Positions 48,473 to 57,182 of a stretch of 64,000 nucleotides of DNA are shown piece by piece. Where the stretch lies: NCBI RefSeq assembly GCF_000982955.1, contig NZ_KQ058845.1, positions 20,276 to 84,275 on the forward strand, written 5' to 3'. The notes beneath the pieces were generated by a model. It made no database searches. It was not told the origin of the DNA and was given only the letters and a program-made list of their open reading frames with translations. Numbering within the stretch: position 1 is the first letter of the stretch; every line of letters begins with the position of its first letter. The position numbers and the translations under genes are program-made. This stretch comes from Micromonospora sp. HK10 (lineage in GTDB: Bacteria > Actinomycetota > Actinomycetes > Mycobacteriales > Micromonosporaceae).

Positions 48473-49456
48473 ATGAAGGCCATCGTTCAGGACCGGTACG
48501 GTCCGCCCGAGACGCTCGCGCTGGCGGACGTCGACCCGCCCGTGCCCGCCGCCGACGAGGTGCTCGTGCGGGTGGAGGCGGCCGCGCTCAACGCGTACGA
48601 CTGGCACGTGATGCGCGGCGATCCGCTGCTCGCCCGGTTGGCCCTGGGCCGGTCGAGGCCGCGGGCGCGGATCCGGGGCCGCGACTTCGCCGGCCGGGTC
48701 CACGCCGTCGGCGCCCAGGTCCGGCACCTGCGCCCGGGCGACGCCGTCTTCGGCGATCTCGGCGACGCCAACGGCGCGTTCGCCGAGTACGTCTGCGTGA
48801 CCGAGACGATGGTCGCGCCGAAACCGGCCAACCTGACCTCACCGCAGGCGGCCGCACTCCCGCTGGCCGGCAGCACCGCGCTGCTGGGACTGCGCGACGC
48901 CGGTCGGCTGTCCCCCGGCCAGCGGGTGCTCATCAACGGCGCCTCCGGCGGTGTCGGCACCCTGGCGGTCCAACTCGCCAAGGCGCTCGGTGCCACGGTC
49001 ACCGGGGTGTGCAGCACCCGCAACGTCGATCTCGTCCGCTCGCTCGGCGCCGACCACGTGCTGGACTACCACCGCGCCGACTTCACCCGCCGCGACCGCC
49101 GGTACGACCTGGTTCTCGACCTGGTCGGCAACCACTCGCTGACCGCGCTGCGCCGGGCGCTCACGCCGGCCGGGACGCTCGTGCTCTGCGGCGGCGGCGT
49201 GTACCGCGGCGGCAGTCTCCTCGGCCCGGTCGCCCTCATCACCCGCGGCAGGTTGCTCGCCCCGTTCGTCCGCCACCGCATCGTGGCGCCGGCGACGGCA
49301 CCCGCGCGGTCGTACCTCGACACGCTGCGCGGCTACGCCGAGGCCGGCCGGCTCACCCCGGTCATCGACCGCTCCTACCCGCTGGCCGAGGTGCCGGCGG
49401 CGCTCCGGTATCTCGAGCACGAACACGCGCGGGCGAAGGTGGTCATCACCGTCTGA
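48473..49456 (+). CDS. Zinc-free NAD(P)-dependent alcohol dehydrogenase / quinone oxidoreductase
   Basis: The 327-residue MDR-family protein begins 'MKAIVQDRYGPPETLALADV', has 'AALNAYDWHVMRG' and the NADP-binding 'GASGGVGTLAVQLAKALGATVTGV'. The catalytic zinc cysteine is absent, as in quinone oxidoreductases. It reduces quinones or enones with NADPH. GGGAGG precedes ATG 48473. Its promoter carries two TetR operators, so it probably responds to a reactive small molecule. Confidence 0.9.
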   Translation: MKAIVQDRYGPPETLALADVDPPVPAADEVLVRVEAAALNAYDWHVMRGDPLLARLALGRSRPRARIRGRDFAGRVHAVGAQVRHLRPGDAVFGDLGDANGAFAEYVCVTETMVAPKPANLTSPQAAALPLAGSTALLGLRDAGRLSPGQRVLINGASGGVGTLAVQLAKALGATVTGVCSTRNVDLVRSLGADHVLDYHRADFTRRDRRYDLVLDLVGNHSLTALRRALTPAGTLVLCGGGVYRGGSLLGPVALITRGRLLAPFVRHRIVAPATAPARSYLDTLRGYAEAGRLTPVIDRSYPLAEVPAALRYLEHEHARAKVVITV

Positions 49457-49606
49457 CCGCCGGCCCCGGGGCACCCCCGGCCGCGTCACCCGGCGTACGA
49501 GAATCGGCGGAGAAATGCGGGCCGGGCGCGTCGGATCGGAGCGGTGGCGTTCGTAGCAGGGGTGCCCGGCCGGGGAACGGCCGCCCGACGACAGGAGATG
49601 ATCCCG

Positions 49607-49936
49607 ATGGCGCAGTACCTGATGTCCGTTCTCGCCGACAGCACCGCCCTCGCCACCGAGGCCGAGCAGGCCGCGATCGACGTCTTCAACGACCGGCTGC
49701 GGTCCGGCGGGCACTGGGTCTTCGCCGGCGGCCTCGCCGCGCCCGGCACCGCCACTGTCGTCGACGGCCGGGACGGCGAGCCGGTGTTCACCGACGGGCC
49801 CTACCTGGAGTCGAAGGAGCACGTGGCCGGCTTCTGGATCATCGAGGCCCCGCACCTCGACGCGGCGCTCCGGCTCGCCGCGCTCGGGTCGAGGCACTGC
49901 AACCGCCGGGTCGAGCTGCGGCCGTTCCTGGGTTGA
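49607..49936 (+). CDS. YCII-related (DGPF) protein
   Basis: The 109-residue protein shows the DGPF pattern: 'AQYLMSVLAD', 'GGHWVFAGGL', 'FTDGPYLESKEHVAGFWIIEAPHLDAAL'. The 'DGPY' replaces DGPF. The family often sits directly before ECF42 sigma genes, as here. AGGAG lies 9 bases before ATG 49607; ATG 49598 is an alternative. Its stop overlaps the sigma gene start (TGATG). Its exact role in the sigma system is unknown. Confidence 0.88.
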   Translation: MAQYLMSVLADSTALATEAEQAAIDVFNDRLRSGGHWVFAGGLAAPGTATVVDGRDGEPVFTDGPYLESKEHVAGFWIIEAPHLDAALRLAALGSRHCNRRVELRPFLG

Positions 49937-51156
49937 TGACCGACATCGGCGAGGCGATCAGCCGGGTGCACCGCGAGGAGTGGGCCCGGGTGGTCGCGAC
50001 CCTGGCCCGGCGGCTCGGTGACCTCGACATCGCCGAGGAGATGGCCGCTGAGGCGTTCGCCACCGCGGTCGAACGCTGGCCGGTCGACGGGGTCCCGCCG
50101 AACCTCGGCGCGTGGCTGACCACCACCGCCCACCGCAGGGCCATCGACCGCCTCCGCCGCGAGGTCAGGCGCGAGGAATGGCACCGGGAGGCGCTCATGC
50201 TGGCCGACACCCCCGAGCCGCTCGGCGCCATCGACGACGACCGGCTCCGGCTCATCTTCACCTGCTGCCACCCGGCACTCGCCATGCCGGCACGGATCGC
50301 GCTGACCCTGCGGATGGTCGGTGGGCTCACCGTGCCCGAGATCGCCCGCGCGTTCCTGGTCCACGAGACCGCCATGGGCCGGCGGATCACCCGCGCGAAG
50401 ACGAAGATCAAGGCCGCCCGGATCCCGTACGGAGTGCCGTTCCGGGACGACCTCCCGGCCCGGGTGTCCGGGGTGCTCGCCGTGCTCTACCTGATCTTCA
50501 ACGAGGGCTACCTGGCCTCCGACCCGGGCCAGGAGCCGGTGCGCCACGAGCTGACCGCCGAGGCGATCCGGCTGGCCCGGCTGGTGGTCGCCCTGCTGCC
50601 GGCCGACGGCGAGGCCGCCGGGCTGCTGGCGCTGATGCTGCTGACGGAGGCACGCCGGGCCGCGCGGGTGTCGCCGGACGGTGAGCTCGTCGCGCTGCGG
50701 GACCAGGACCGCGGCGCCTGGGACCGCGAGCTGATCGCCGAGGGCCACGCCCTGGTCCGCGCGCGGCTGGCCACCGGTCAGCCACCCGGCCGCTACCAGA
50801 TCCTCGCCGCGATCAACGCCGTCCACACCGACGCCCCCGACGCCCGGGACACCGACTGGTCGCAGATCGTCGCGCTCTACGACCAGCTGCTGCGGCTCGA
50901 CCCCACGCCGATCGTGCGCCTCAACCGGGCCGTCGCGGTCGCCGAACTCGACGGTCCGCAGCTCGGGCTGGCGGAGGTGGACGCGCTGCCGCTGGACGGC
51001 TACCACGCCTACCACGCGACCCGGGCCGAGCTGCTGCGCCGGCTGGGCCGCAGCGGGGAGTCGCGGGCGGCGTACGGGCGGGCCATCGACCTGGCCGGCA
51101 ACTCCGCCGAGCGGGCCTACCTCACCCGTCGCCGCGACCAGCTGGCCGGCCCGTGA
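49936..51156 (+). CDS. ECF42-type RNA polymerase sigma factor with TPR-like C-terminus
   Basis: The 406-residue protein has sigma-2 ('AEEMAAEAFATAVERWPVDGVPPNLGAWLTTTAHRRAIDRLRR') and sigma-4 ('MVGGLTVPEIARAFLVHETAMGRRITRAKTKI') domains and then the long C-terminal extension of ECF42 factors (about 180-406) with the marker 'YLIFNEGYLA'. The C-terminus, rather than an anti-sigma factor, is thought to control activity. It is coupled to the DGPF gene, the usual ECF42 partner. Confidence 0.92.
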   Translation: MTDIGEAISRVHREEWARVVATLARRLGDLDIAEEMAAEAFATAVERWPVDGVPPNLGAWLTTTAHRRAIDRLRREVRREEWHREALMLADTPEPLGAIDDDRLRLIFTCCHPALAMPARIALTLRMVGGLTVPEIARAFLVHETAMGRRITRAKTKIKAARIPYGVPFRDDLPARVSGVLAVLYLIFNEGYLASDPGQEPVRHELTAEAIRLARLVVALLPADGEAAGLLALMLLTEARRAARVSPDGELVALRDQDRGAWDRELIAEGHALVRARLATGQPPGRYQILAAINAVHTDAPDARDTDWSQIVALYDQLLRLDPTPIVRLNRAVAVAELDGPQLGLAEVDALPLDGYHAYHATRAELLRRLGRSGESRAAYGRAIDLAGNSAERAYLTRRRDQLAGP

Positions 51157-51169
51157 CCGACCGCCCCGG

Positions 51170-51424
51170 TCACCGCCGGTCCGGCGGCGGGTGGATCCAG
51201 GTCGCCGGGGTCAACCGGTCCACCCGCCAGTCGGCCGCCGCGGCGGTGGCCGCCACCGCCTCCGCGTCGGGCCCCTCGACGAACGCGAGCACCACCTGGT
51301 CGGCCGGCAGATGGACCGCCGCGATCAGGCGGGTGTCCGCCGTCGGCGCGATCGGCACCGCGTCGGGCGCCGTGGCGTCGCCGGAGCGGTCGTAGCGTTC
51401 CAGGACGAACAGCCGACGAGTCAT
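51170..51424 (-). CDS. Small protein with a shared LAL-type promoter
   Basis: The 84-residue protein has two beta-strand/helix units ('RLFVLERYDR', 'TRLIAAVHLPADQVVLAFVEGPDAEAVAATAAAA') resembling the ferredoxin-like DUF4242 fold; this is only a visual resemblance. It has no signal peptide. Its promoter (51431-51472) matches those of two other genes in the window. The -10 box ends 6 bases before the ATG, so the mRNA is probably leaderless. Confidence 0.6.
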   Translation of the reverse strand: MTRRLFVLERYDRSGDATAPDAVPIAPTADTRLIAAVHLPADQVVLAFVEGPDAEAVAATAAAADWRVDRLTPATWIHPPPDRR

Positions 51425-51430
51425 GCCGGA

Positions 51431-51472
51431 ACGGTACGGCGCGCCGGCCGCCGAGGAATCCGGCGTTTCCCT
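51431..51472 (-). promoter_or_regulatory. Shared-motif promoter, copy 1
   Basis: On the minus strand, AGGGAAACGCCGGATTCCTC (51453-51472) is followed after exactly 16 bases by the -10 box TACCGT (51431-51436). The motif also overlaps the stop codon of the LAL regulator gene. Confidence 0.65.
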
Positions 51473-54221
51473 AGCGATTGTCCGCCGACCGGCCGACCAT
51501 CGCGGCGCCCAGTTCGGCCCGGCTGGCGATGCCCAGCTTCCGGTAGACGCGGGCCAGGTTCGCCTCCACCGTCTTCGGGCTGATGAACAGCTCGTCGGCG
51601 ATGTGCCGGTTGGTCCGGCCCTGGGCGGCGAGCCGCGCCACCCGCTCCTCCGTCGCGGTCAACTCCAGCGGGGCCGGGGGACGACCGCCGATCCGGCCCT
51701 GCTCCGCGCGGGCCCGCTCCGCGAACGCCCGCGCGCCGAGCGCGTCGAACTCCGCCGCGGCGGCCCGCAGCGCGTCCTGCGCCGCCCGCTTGCGCCGGGC
51801 CCGCCGGTGCACCACGCCGGCGACGAGCAGGCAACGGGCGCGGTCCAGCGGCAGCACCCCGGCCGGCACACTCGCCCGCGCCGCGGCGAGTGCGTCGAGT
51901 GCGGCCAGCGGGTCGACCCCGCTCGCGCTGTCCAGCAACACCCGGCTGCGGGCCAGACCCAGCGTCGTCCACGGCCGGGGCAGCCGCTCGTGCCGCTCCG
52001 CGAGCCGGGCCAGCGCCGCGCGGGCCGTCGCCAGGTCACCGGCGCGCACGCACGCCTCGATCCAGTCCGGCTCGAAACGCTGCGCGAGCGGCTCGACCAG
52101 GCCCAGCTCGTCGACGTCCGCGGCGAGACTGCCGTACGCCCGGGCGGCCTCGTCCGGGCGGCCCGCGCAGAGCGCCACGAAGGCAGCCAGGTGCTGGTAG
52201 ATCCGGCGGACCCAGCCGTCGCCGGTGTCCTCGGCGCGGCGCTGCCCCGCCTCGGCGGCCGCGCCGGCCTCGGCCAGCCTGCCCCGGTGCGCGTCGAGCA
52301 GCCCCGCCAGCCACCGCTCACCGTTGAGCCCGGTGCCGAGCTGCTCACCGAGATCCCGGGCCGCGGCGATGTGCCGCTCGGCGGCCGGCCAGCAGCCGGC
52401 CAGCAGTTCGGTCTCGCCGAGATGGCTGAGCAGCTCGTGCTGCAACGGCTGATCGCCGCGCGCCGTGGCCCGGCCGAGCATCCAGTGCAACCGCCGCCGG
52501 GCCCGGTCGGCGTCGTCGATGGACTTCCACCAGACCGCGGGTATCGTGCCGGCCAGCCAGGACGGCTCGTCGCCCTCCATCGCCAGGGCCCGGTCCATCA
52601 ACTCGGTACGCGCCGGACGCCCGGCCCGCACCTCCTGGAAGAACAACTGCAGCAGCGCCGCGGCGGCCAACCCGCGGTCGTCCGCCCGATCGCCGAGCAG
52701 GGCGACGGCCGCCTCCGCGTGCCGGCGGGCGGGCCCCGGCGCGTCGCGGAACCCGGCCAGGTGGGCGTGGATCCGTCCGGCCAGCGGCGACTCCGGCGGC
52801 ACCGCCGCCAGCGCCCGTTCGGCCGCCCCGACGGCCACCTCGCCCGGCTCGTCGGCGCTCCACGCCACGATCGCCCGCAACAGCAGCGACTCGGCGCGCA
52901 GCTCACCGGCGAACTCGTCGGCGATCGTCTCGGCCGCCGCGCCCGCCGCCGCGTAGTCGCCGCTGTCGTACCGGCAGCGCGCCGCGGACAGCCGCAGCCG
53001 GCCCCGGCCGGCCGGATCCTGGGCCGGTACCAGCGCCGCGGCCCGCTCGAAGAGCTGCGCGGCGACCTCCGGCGCGCCCCGGGCCTGCTGCCGCTCGGCG
53101 GCGCGGGCGATCACGCCGGCGACCGCGAGGTCCGGGCCCACCGTGCAGAGCGCGAGGTGCCGGGCCCGCTCATCCGGGTCGGCGACGACGTCGGCCAGTG
53201 CCCGGTGCAGCCGGCGGCGGATGCCCGGCGAACTGGCCGAGCGGACCGTCGACGCGTACACGGGATGGGTGAACTCGACCGCGACCGGCGTCACGACGAG
53301 CAGCCCGGCCTCCTCCGCCGGGTCGAACGCGGCCGGCCGCACCCCGGCGGCGGTGAGGTCGCGCAGGGTCGGGACGGCGAGCAGCGCCGCCAACCGCACC
53401 GCGTGCAGGGTCTCGGCGGGCAGTCCGGCCAGCACCTCGCCGAGCAGTTGCTGCATCGAGGTGGCCACCGGCAGGTCCTCGCCCGGCGACGGCGGCCGGG
53501 GCAGCCGCAGCACGGCCCGGGCCAGCTCGATCGCGAGCAGGGGATTGCCGCCCGCGTCCCGGGCTATCCGGGCCAGCAGCGGACGGCCCAGCGCGGCGCC
53601 GAGCCGGTTGCGCAGGATGTGGTGCAGCGCCCCCACCCCCAGCGGCTCCACGCCGATCCGGGTGAGCCGGCCACCGGCCGGGCCCTGACCCAGCCCGAGT
53701 GGTACGACCTCCGGCCCCGCCTCGGCCCGGCGGCAGGTGACCAGCGTGGCCAGCCGGGGCGTCACCCGGCGCAGCGCGAACCGCAGGGCCCGTTCGCTGG
53801 CCCGGTCCAGCCACGGCGCGTCGTCGACGGCGACCAGCACCGGCACCCCGCTGTCCACCGCCGCGTCCAGCAGCGAGCGGGTGGCGGCACCGATGACCCG
53901 CTCGTCGACCGGCTCGTCGCTGTCGGCGGAGAGCAGCACCATCTCGGCGGCACGGCGCTGCGGGCCGGGCAGCCCGGCCACCTGGGCGGCGAGGGGCCGG
54001 AGCACGTCGGCCAGCGCCGCGAACGGCAGGTCCAGCTCGGACTCGGTCGGCGCGCAGGCGAGGACCAGCCACCCCGCCCGCTCCGCCTGGGCCACCAGCG
54101 CCCGCCACAGGGTCGTCTTCCCGATGCCGGCGGGCCCGTCCAGCAGCACCACGCCGGTCTCGTCGAGACAGCGCCACGCCTGGTCGATCACCGCGTCGCG
54201 GCCGACGGTCTCGCCCAGCAC
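51471..54221 (-). CDS. LAL-type (large ATP-binding LuxR) transcriptional regulator
   Basis: The 916-residue protein has an N-terminal STAND/AAA ATPase with Walker A 'LLDGPAGIGKTTL' (GPAGIGKT 29-36) and Walker B 'VLVAVDDAPWLD', a long helical TPR-like region, and a C-terminal LuxR HTH ('LTATEERVARLAAQGRTNRHIADELFISPKTVEANLARVYRKLGI'). Such proteins activate small regulons when a ligand is sensed through the TPR region. The start is GTG 54221. No ribosome binding site is clear. Three promoters with one shared motif surround the gene, and they are its most likely targets. Confidence 0.9.
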   Translation of the reverse strand: MLGETVGRDAVIDQAWRCLDETGVVLLDGPAGIGKTTLWRALVAQAERAGWLVLACAPTESELDLPFAALADVLRPLAAQVAGLPGPQRRAAEMVLLSADSDEPVDERVIGAATRSLLDAAVDSGVPVLVAVDDAPWLDRASERALRFALRRVTPRLATLVTCRRAEAGPEVVPLGLGQGPAGGRLTRIGVEPLGVGALHHILRNRLGAALGRPLLARIARDAGGNPLLAIELARAVLRLPRPPSPGEDLPVATSMQQLLGEVLAGLPAETLHAVRLAALLAVPTLRDLTAAGVRPAAFDPAEEAGLLVVTPVAVEFTHPVYASTVRSASSPGIRRRLHRALADVVADPDERARHLALCTVGPDLAVAGVIARAAERQQARGAPEVAAQLFERAAALVPAQDPAGRGRLRLSAARCRYDSGDYAAAGAAAETIADEFAGELRAESLLLRAIVAWSADEPGEVAVGAAERALAAVPPESPLAGRIHAHLAGFRDAPGPARRHAEAAVALLGDRADDRGLAAAALLQLFFQEVRAGRPARTELMDRALAMEGDEPSWLAGTIPAVWWKSIDDADRARRRLHWMLGRATARGDQPLQHELLSHLGETELLAGCWPAAERHIAAARDLGEQLGTGLNGERWLAGLLDAHRGRLAEAGAAAEAGQRRAEDTGDGWVRRIYQHLAAFVALCAGRPDEAARAYGSLAADVDELGLVEPLAQRFEPDWIEACVRAGDLATARAALARLAERHERLPRPWTTLGLARSRVLLDSASGVDPLAALDALAAARASVPAGVLPLDRARCLLVAGVVHRRARRKRAAQDALRAAAAEFDALGARAFAERARAEQGRIGGRPPAPLELTATEERVARLAAQGRTNRHIADELFISPKTVEANLARVYRKLGIASRAELGAAMVGRSADNR

Positions 54222-54306
54222 GTGATCAATACTGGCACGGGCCCGGACGCCGAACCAGGACCGCTCCGGTGGGCCCGGACTGCCGATCCGGATGAATCCG
54301 GTGCGC

Positions 54307-54855
54307 TCAGAGCCGGCCGGCGACCGTACGGGCGACCGTCTCCAGTGGCTTGCGGTTCTCGGCCGGGTCGTTGAGGCGTACCAGCCGGACGGTCACCCAG
54401 CGGCCGGACTTGTTGACGAAGACCGCCTCGCCGGTGGCGTACGCCTCGTCGCCGACGCCCGACAGCGGCCGCAGCTCGTGCCCGAGGTCGCGTTCGATGT
54501 CGAGGTACTTCTTCGCCCCGTCGCCGACGTAGACCTCCACCTGCGCGGTCGGACCGGTGACCGGCCCGGAGTAGGTGCAGCTGTCCTGGACCGGCTTCGC
54601 GTCCTCCAGGGCGGTGCCGGCGAGCCGCTCGGCCTCCGCCTTGGACACCAGGGCACAGGCGTCGACGGCGGCGGCCGGGCTGGGGGCGGCCTCCTCGGTA
54701 GCGGCGGCGGGCGTGCCGGCGCCGGCCGGCTGCTCGGTGGCGGGGGGCGCGGATCGGGGTGCGCTCCCGGAGCCGTCGCAGCCGGCCCCGGCGAGCAGCG
54801 GGAGCGTGGCCAGGGCCAGCACGGCGAGCCGGCGGTACGGGCGGGTGTCGTTCAT
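54307..54855 (-). CDS. DUF3558-like lipoprotein
   Basis: The 182-residue protein has a lipobox 'LAGAGC' (Cys26) after a hydrophobic signal, a Pro/Ala/Thr linker, then a DUF3558-like domain beginning 'VDACALVSKAEAERLAGTAL' with a second cysteine in 'SCTYSG' (probable disulfide). It is anchored on the outer face of the membrane. Its role is unknown. The ATG follows AGGGAGAT. The promoter is the copy at 54939-54980. Confidence 0.85.
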   Translation of the reverse strand: MNDTRPYRRLAVLALATLPLLAGAGCDGSGSAPRSAPPATEQPAGAGTPAAATEEAAPSPAAAVDACALVSKAEAERLAGTALEDAKPVQDSCTYSGPVTGPTAQVEVYVGDGAKKYLDIERDLGHELRPLSGVGDEAYATGEAVFVNKSGRWVTVRLVRLNDPAENRKPLETVARTVAGRL

Positions 54856-54938
54856 CGCTGCGGATCTCCCTATCGTCGGACCGGCCGTCGAACAGACCCG
54901 CCGACCGGCTCAGCGAGCGGCGCCAGGTGGTGCGTCGA

Positions 54939-54980
54939 ACGGTAGGACCCGACGGGCCGGGAGGAATCGGGGGTTTCCCT
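54939..54980 (-). promoter_or_regulatory. Shared-motif promoter, copy 2
   Basis: On the minus strand AGGGAAACCCCCGATTCCTC (54961-54980) is followed after exactly 16 bases by TACCGT (54939-54944). It drives the DUF3558-like lipoprotein with a 5' leader of about 75 bases. Confidence 0.65.
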
Positions 54981-55005
54981 CTCCATCGGCCGGGGCCGGC
55001 TCTGC

Positions 55006-55049
55006 ATAGGGAATCACCCGATTCGGCGTCGGGGCCCCGCGCCTAGCGT
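55006..55049 (+). promoter_or_regulatory. Shared-motif promoter, copy 3
   Basis: ATAGGGAATCACCCGATTC then GGC (55006-55027) is followed after exactly 16 bases by TAGCGT (55044-55049), 8 bases before ATG 55058. It matches copies 1 and 2 at most positions and implies a leaderless transcript. Confidence 0.6.
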
Positions 55050-55057
55050 CGGCAGGC

Positions 55058-56578
55058 ATGAGCACCCCAGCGTCCCGACCCGAGCGCGACGGCCCCGCCG
55101 GCCGCGGCGTGCTCCGTCACCGGCTCGCCGGCGCGGCCGCACTGGTCTGTCTCGTCGCGCTGACCGCCGGGTGCGGGATGCTCGGCCCCGCCCGTTCCGG
55201 TCCCGCCGACGCGGCCGACCGGCGGTACGGGTACGCACCCAGGCCGGACCGCTCGGTGGTGTACCAGCCGGACGTGGTGCTCGTCTCCGGCGGTGGCGAC
55301 GCGATCCGCTCGGTGAGCGCGGACGGGTTCACGTACCTGCTCGACGGTGACGCCGCCGGCGCGGGCGACCTCGCGCCCGGAAAGATCATGTTCGCCACGA
55401 GCGAGGCGCTCGGCCGGGTGGTGCGGGTCGAACGGGTCCGCGGCGATCTGGCGGTCACCCTGGCCCCCGTCGAGCTGACCGACGTGGTCCGTGACGGCCA
55501 CTTCACCATCGACCAGGCGCTGGATCTCGAGGCGCAGGCCTTCGGTCCGCTGCCCGACCTGCTGGGGGAGGTCGCCGCCGAGGCGCCCGCCAGGCCGGTC
55601 CTGCCGGACCCCGAGGAGGCCACCGGGCTGGGCGTGAACGCCATCGGGGTGGGCGGTCTGCGGCTCGCCGTGCCGCCGCTCGCGCTCGGGCCGGCCCGCG
55701 CGCCGGGAGCGGGTGCGGCCGGTAGCGCCAAACGGAAGGTCGGCGCCTGGGACGTGACGGCCTACAAGGACCACACGAAGCTGGGGCTCAGCGCCGAGCA
55801 CTCGACCGCCGCGGCCGGCCTGCGGGTCGACTTCGACATCCAGTTGCTGGTCCGCAACCTGCGCGTCCGCGGTGACGTGCGGGTGACCAACGGCGTCATC
55901 CCGCACCCCTCGTTCCGCATCGACGGGGTCGAGGGACTCGCCGTGACGATCGCCGCCGGCGCACAGGGTGGGCTCAGCGACAACAAGAAGGCGAAGATCG
56001 AGTTTCCGATCGAGGTGAAGCAGCCGATCATCATCGGCGGCTTCCCGGCGACCTTGAAACAGACCTTCAAGTTCCTCGTCGAGACGGCGTTCACGGCGAA
56101 GAACGGCAACATCTCCGCGACCGGCCAGTGGGGACTCGCCGGGCCGATCGGCTACGCCGGCTCGTCCGTGCTGACGCCCACCTTCTCCGTGCGGGAGAGC
56201 ATCATGCAGTCCCTGCGCGGCGTGTCCATCGGCGTCGAGGCGATCGTCCTCGCGGTCGAGTTCCGCTTCGGGTTCCTGATCGGCCTGCCGGTGGCGGGGG
56301 CCGGGCCGTTCGTCGCGATCGTGGCGTCGGTGGGCCTGACCAACGGTTCGGCGGCCGGCCGGGTGGGACTGCCGCTGGCCGGACCGGCGGTGAAGTGCCG
56401 CGGGTCCACGCTCGTCGCCACCGTCCGCGCCGGGGAGGGCATCAGCATGTCCGAACCGTTGGCGAAGGCCATCGAGCACGTCCTGAAGGTCACCGTGCCG
56501 AAGGAAGCCGACTTCTTCAAGAAGGACATCGTGAACCGCACCGTCGTCGAACCGGACGTGCCCCTGTGCCGGGACTGA
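55058..56578 (+). CDS. Large putative lipoprotein of unknown function
   Basis: The 506-residue protein has a signal segment ending in 'VALTAGC' (lipobox, Cys39) and then a mostly beta-rich extracellular part. Strands alternate around 'VYQPDVVLVSGGGDAIRSV', 'LRVDFDIQLLVRNLRV' and 'KIEFPIEVKQPIIIGGFPATLKQTFKFLVE'. No known domain is recognised; it may be a lipid- or ligand-binding beta structure. A leaderless shared-motif promoter precedes it, and a terminator-like hairpin and a second lipoprotein follow. Confidence 0.7.
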   Translation: MSTPASRPERDGPAGRGVLRHRLAGAAALVCLVALTAGCGMLGPARSGPADAADRRYGYAPRPDRSVVYQPDVVLVSGGGDAIRSVSADGFTYLLDGDAAGAGDLAPGKIMFATSEALGRVVRVERVRGDLAVTLAPVELTDVVRDGHFTIDQALDLEAQAFGPLPDLLGEVAAEAPARPVLPDPEEATGLGVNAIGVGGLRLAVPPLALGPARAPGAGAAGSAKRKVGAWDVTAYKDHTKLGLSAEHSTAAAGLRVDFDIQLLVRNLRVRGDVRVTNGVIPHPSFRIDGVEGLAVTIAAGAQGGLSDNKKAKIEFPIEVKQPIIIGGFPATLKQTFKFLVETAFTAKNGNISATGQWGLAGPIGYAGSSVLTPTFSVRESIMQSLRGVSIGVEAIVLAVEFRFGFLIGLPVAGAGPFVAIVASVGLTNGSAAGRVGLPLAGPAVKCRGSTLVATVRAGEGISMSEPLAKAIEHVLKVTVPKEADFFKKDIVNRTVVEPDVPLCRD

Positions 56579-56592
56579 CGGCGACCGAACCA

Positions 56593-56623
56593 GCCGGCCC
56601 GGCGCGGTCGTGACCGGGCCGGC
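56593..56623 (+). terminator. GC-rich hairpin between two lipoprotein genes
   Basis: A perfect 10-bp stem (GCCGGCCCGG with CCGGGCCGGC, 11-base loop) starts 15 bases after the stop of the 506-residue protein. It may end or attenuate that transcript. Confidence 0.5.
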
Positions 56624-56651
56624 AGGCGAACCGATCAGGAAGGGATGACCC

Positions 56652-57170
56652 ATGGGGATGTTCCGGAAGCTGGCCCACGTGACACTCGTCGTCGGCACGC
56701 TCACCCTCGTCGTGGCCTGCGGCAGCGACGGCGGCGCGCCGCCGTCCGGCCGGGCGGACGCGCCGGGCGCCGGGAACGAGGCCGCCGACGACGTGGCCGA
56801 GGCCAAGGGCGACGAGTGCGGGCGCCTGCCCGCGAACGAGGTTACCGACGTGATCGGCCCGAACGACGGCGGGCAGCACGACTACGCGCTCGGCGGGTGC
56901 ATCTGGACGGCGTCCTCCGGGCCCAAGGACGGCATCGTGGAGGCGGTCTCCGCGACCGTGTTGCCCAAGGATCAGTACGAGGCGGTGGCCGATGTCGGCA
57001 ACCCGGTGAGCGGATCCGCCGACGATGCCACCTACAACGACACCCACGGTGAGCTGTGGTTCCCGTGCCGCAGCGGCGACTTCTGCGGGATCAAGGTGAG
57101 CATCAGCGATCCGGACAAGCGCAAGGACGCCGCGCTCCGCCTGGGCAAGGTCCTGCAGGGCAAGGTGTAG
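56652..57170 (+). CDS. Putative lipoprotein, DUF3558-like
   Basis: The 172-residue protein has a short signal ending 'LTLVVAC' (Cys23), an acidic linker and a small domain with four cysteines ('DECGRLPANEVTDVIG', 'GGCIWTASSG', 'FPCRSGDFCGIKVSI'). The pattern resembles DUF3558 proteins and the lipoprotein at 54307, with an extra disulfide. It is surface-anchored and of unknown role. GGAAGGG precedes the ATG. It probably shares the 55006 promoter by read-through. Confidence 0.75.
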   Translation: MGMFRKLAHVTLVVGTLTLVVACGSDGGAPPSGRADAPGAGNEAADDVAEAKGDECGRLPANEVTDVIGPNDGGQHDYALGGCIWTASSGPKDGIVEAVSATVLPKDQYEAVADVGNPVSGSADDATYNDTHGELWFPCRSGDFCGIKVSISDPDKRKDAALRLGKVLQGKV

Positions 57171-57182
57171 CGCCGGGGCCAC

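Noticed and set aside
51423..54374. 983-residue open frame antisense to the LAL regulator
   Set aside because: It is a shadow frame; the minus strand has Walker motifs and a LuxR HTH in order.
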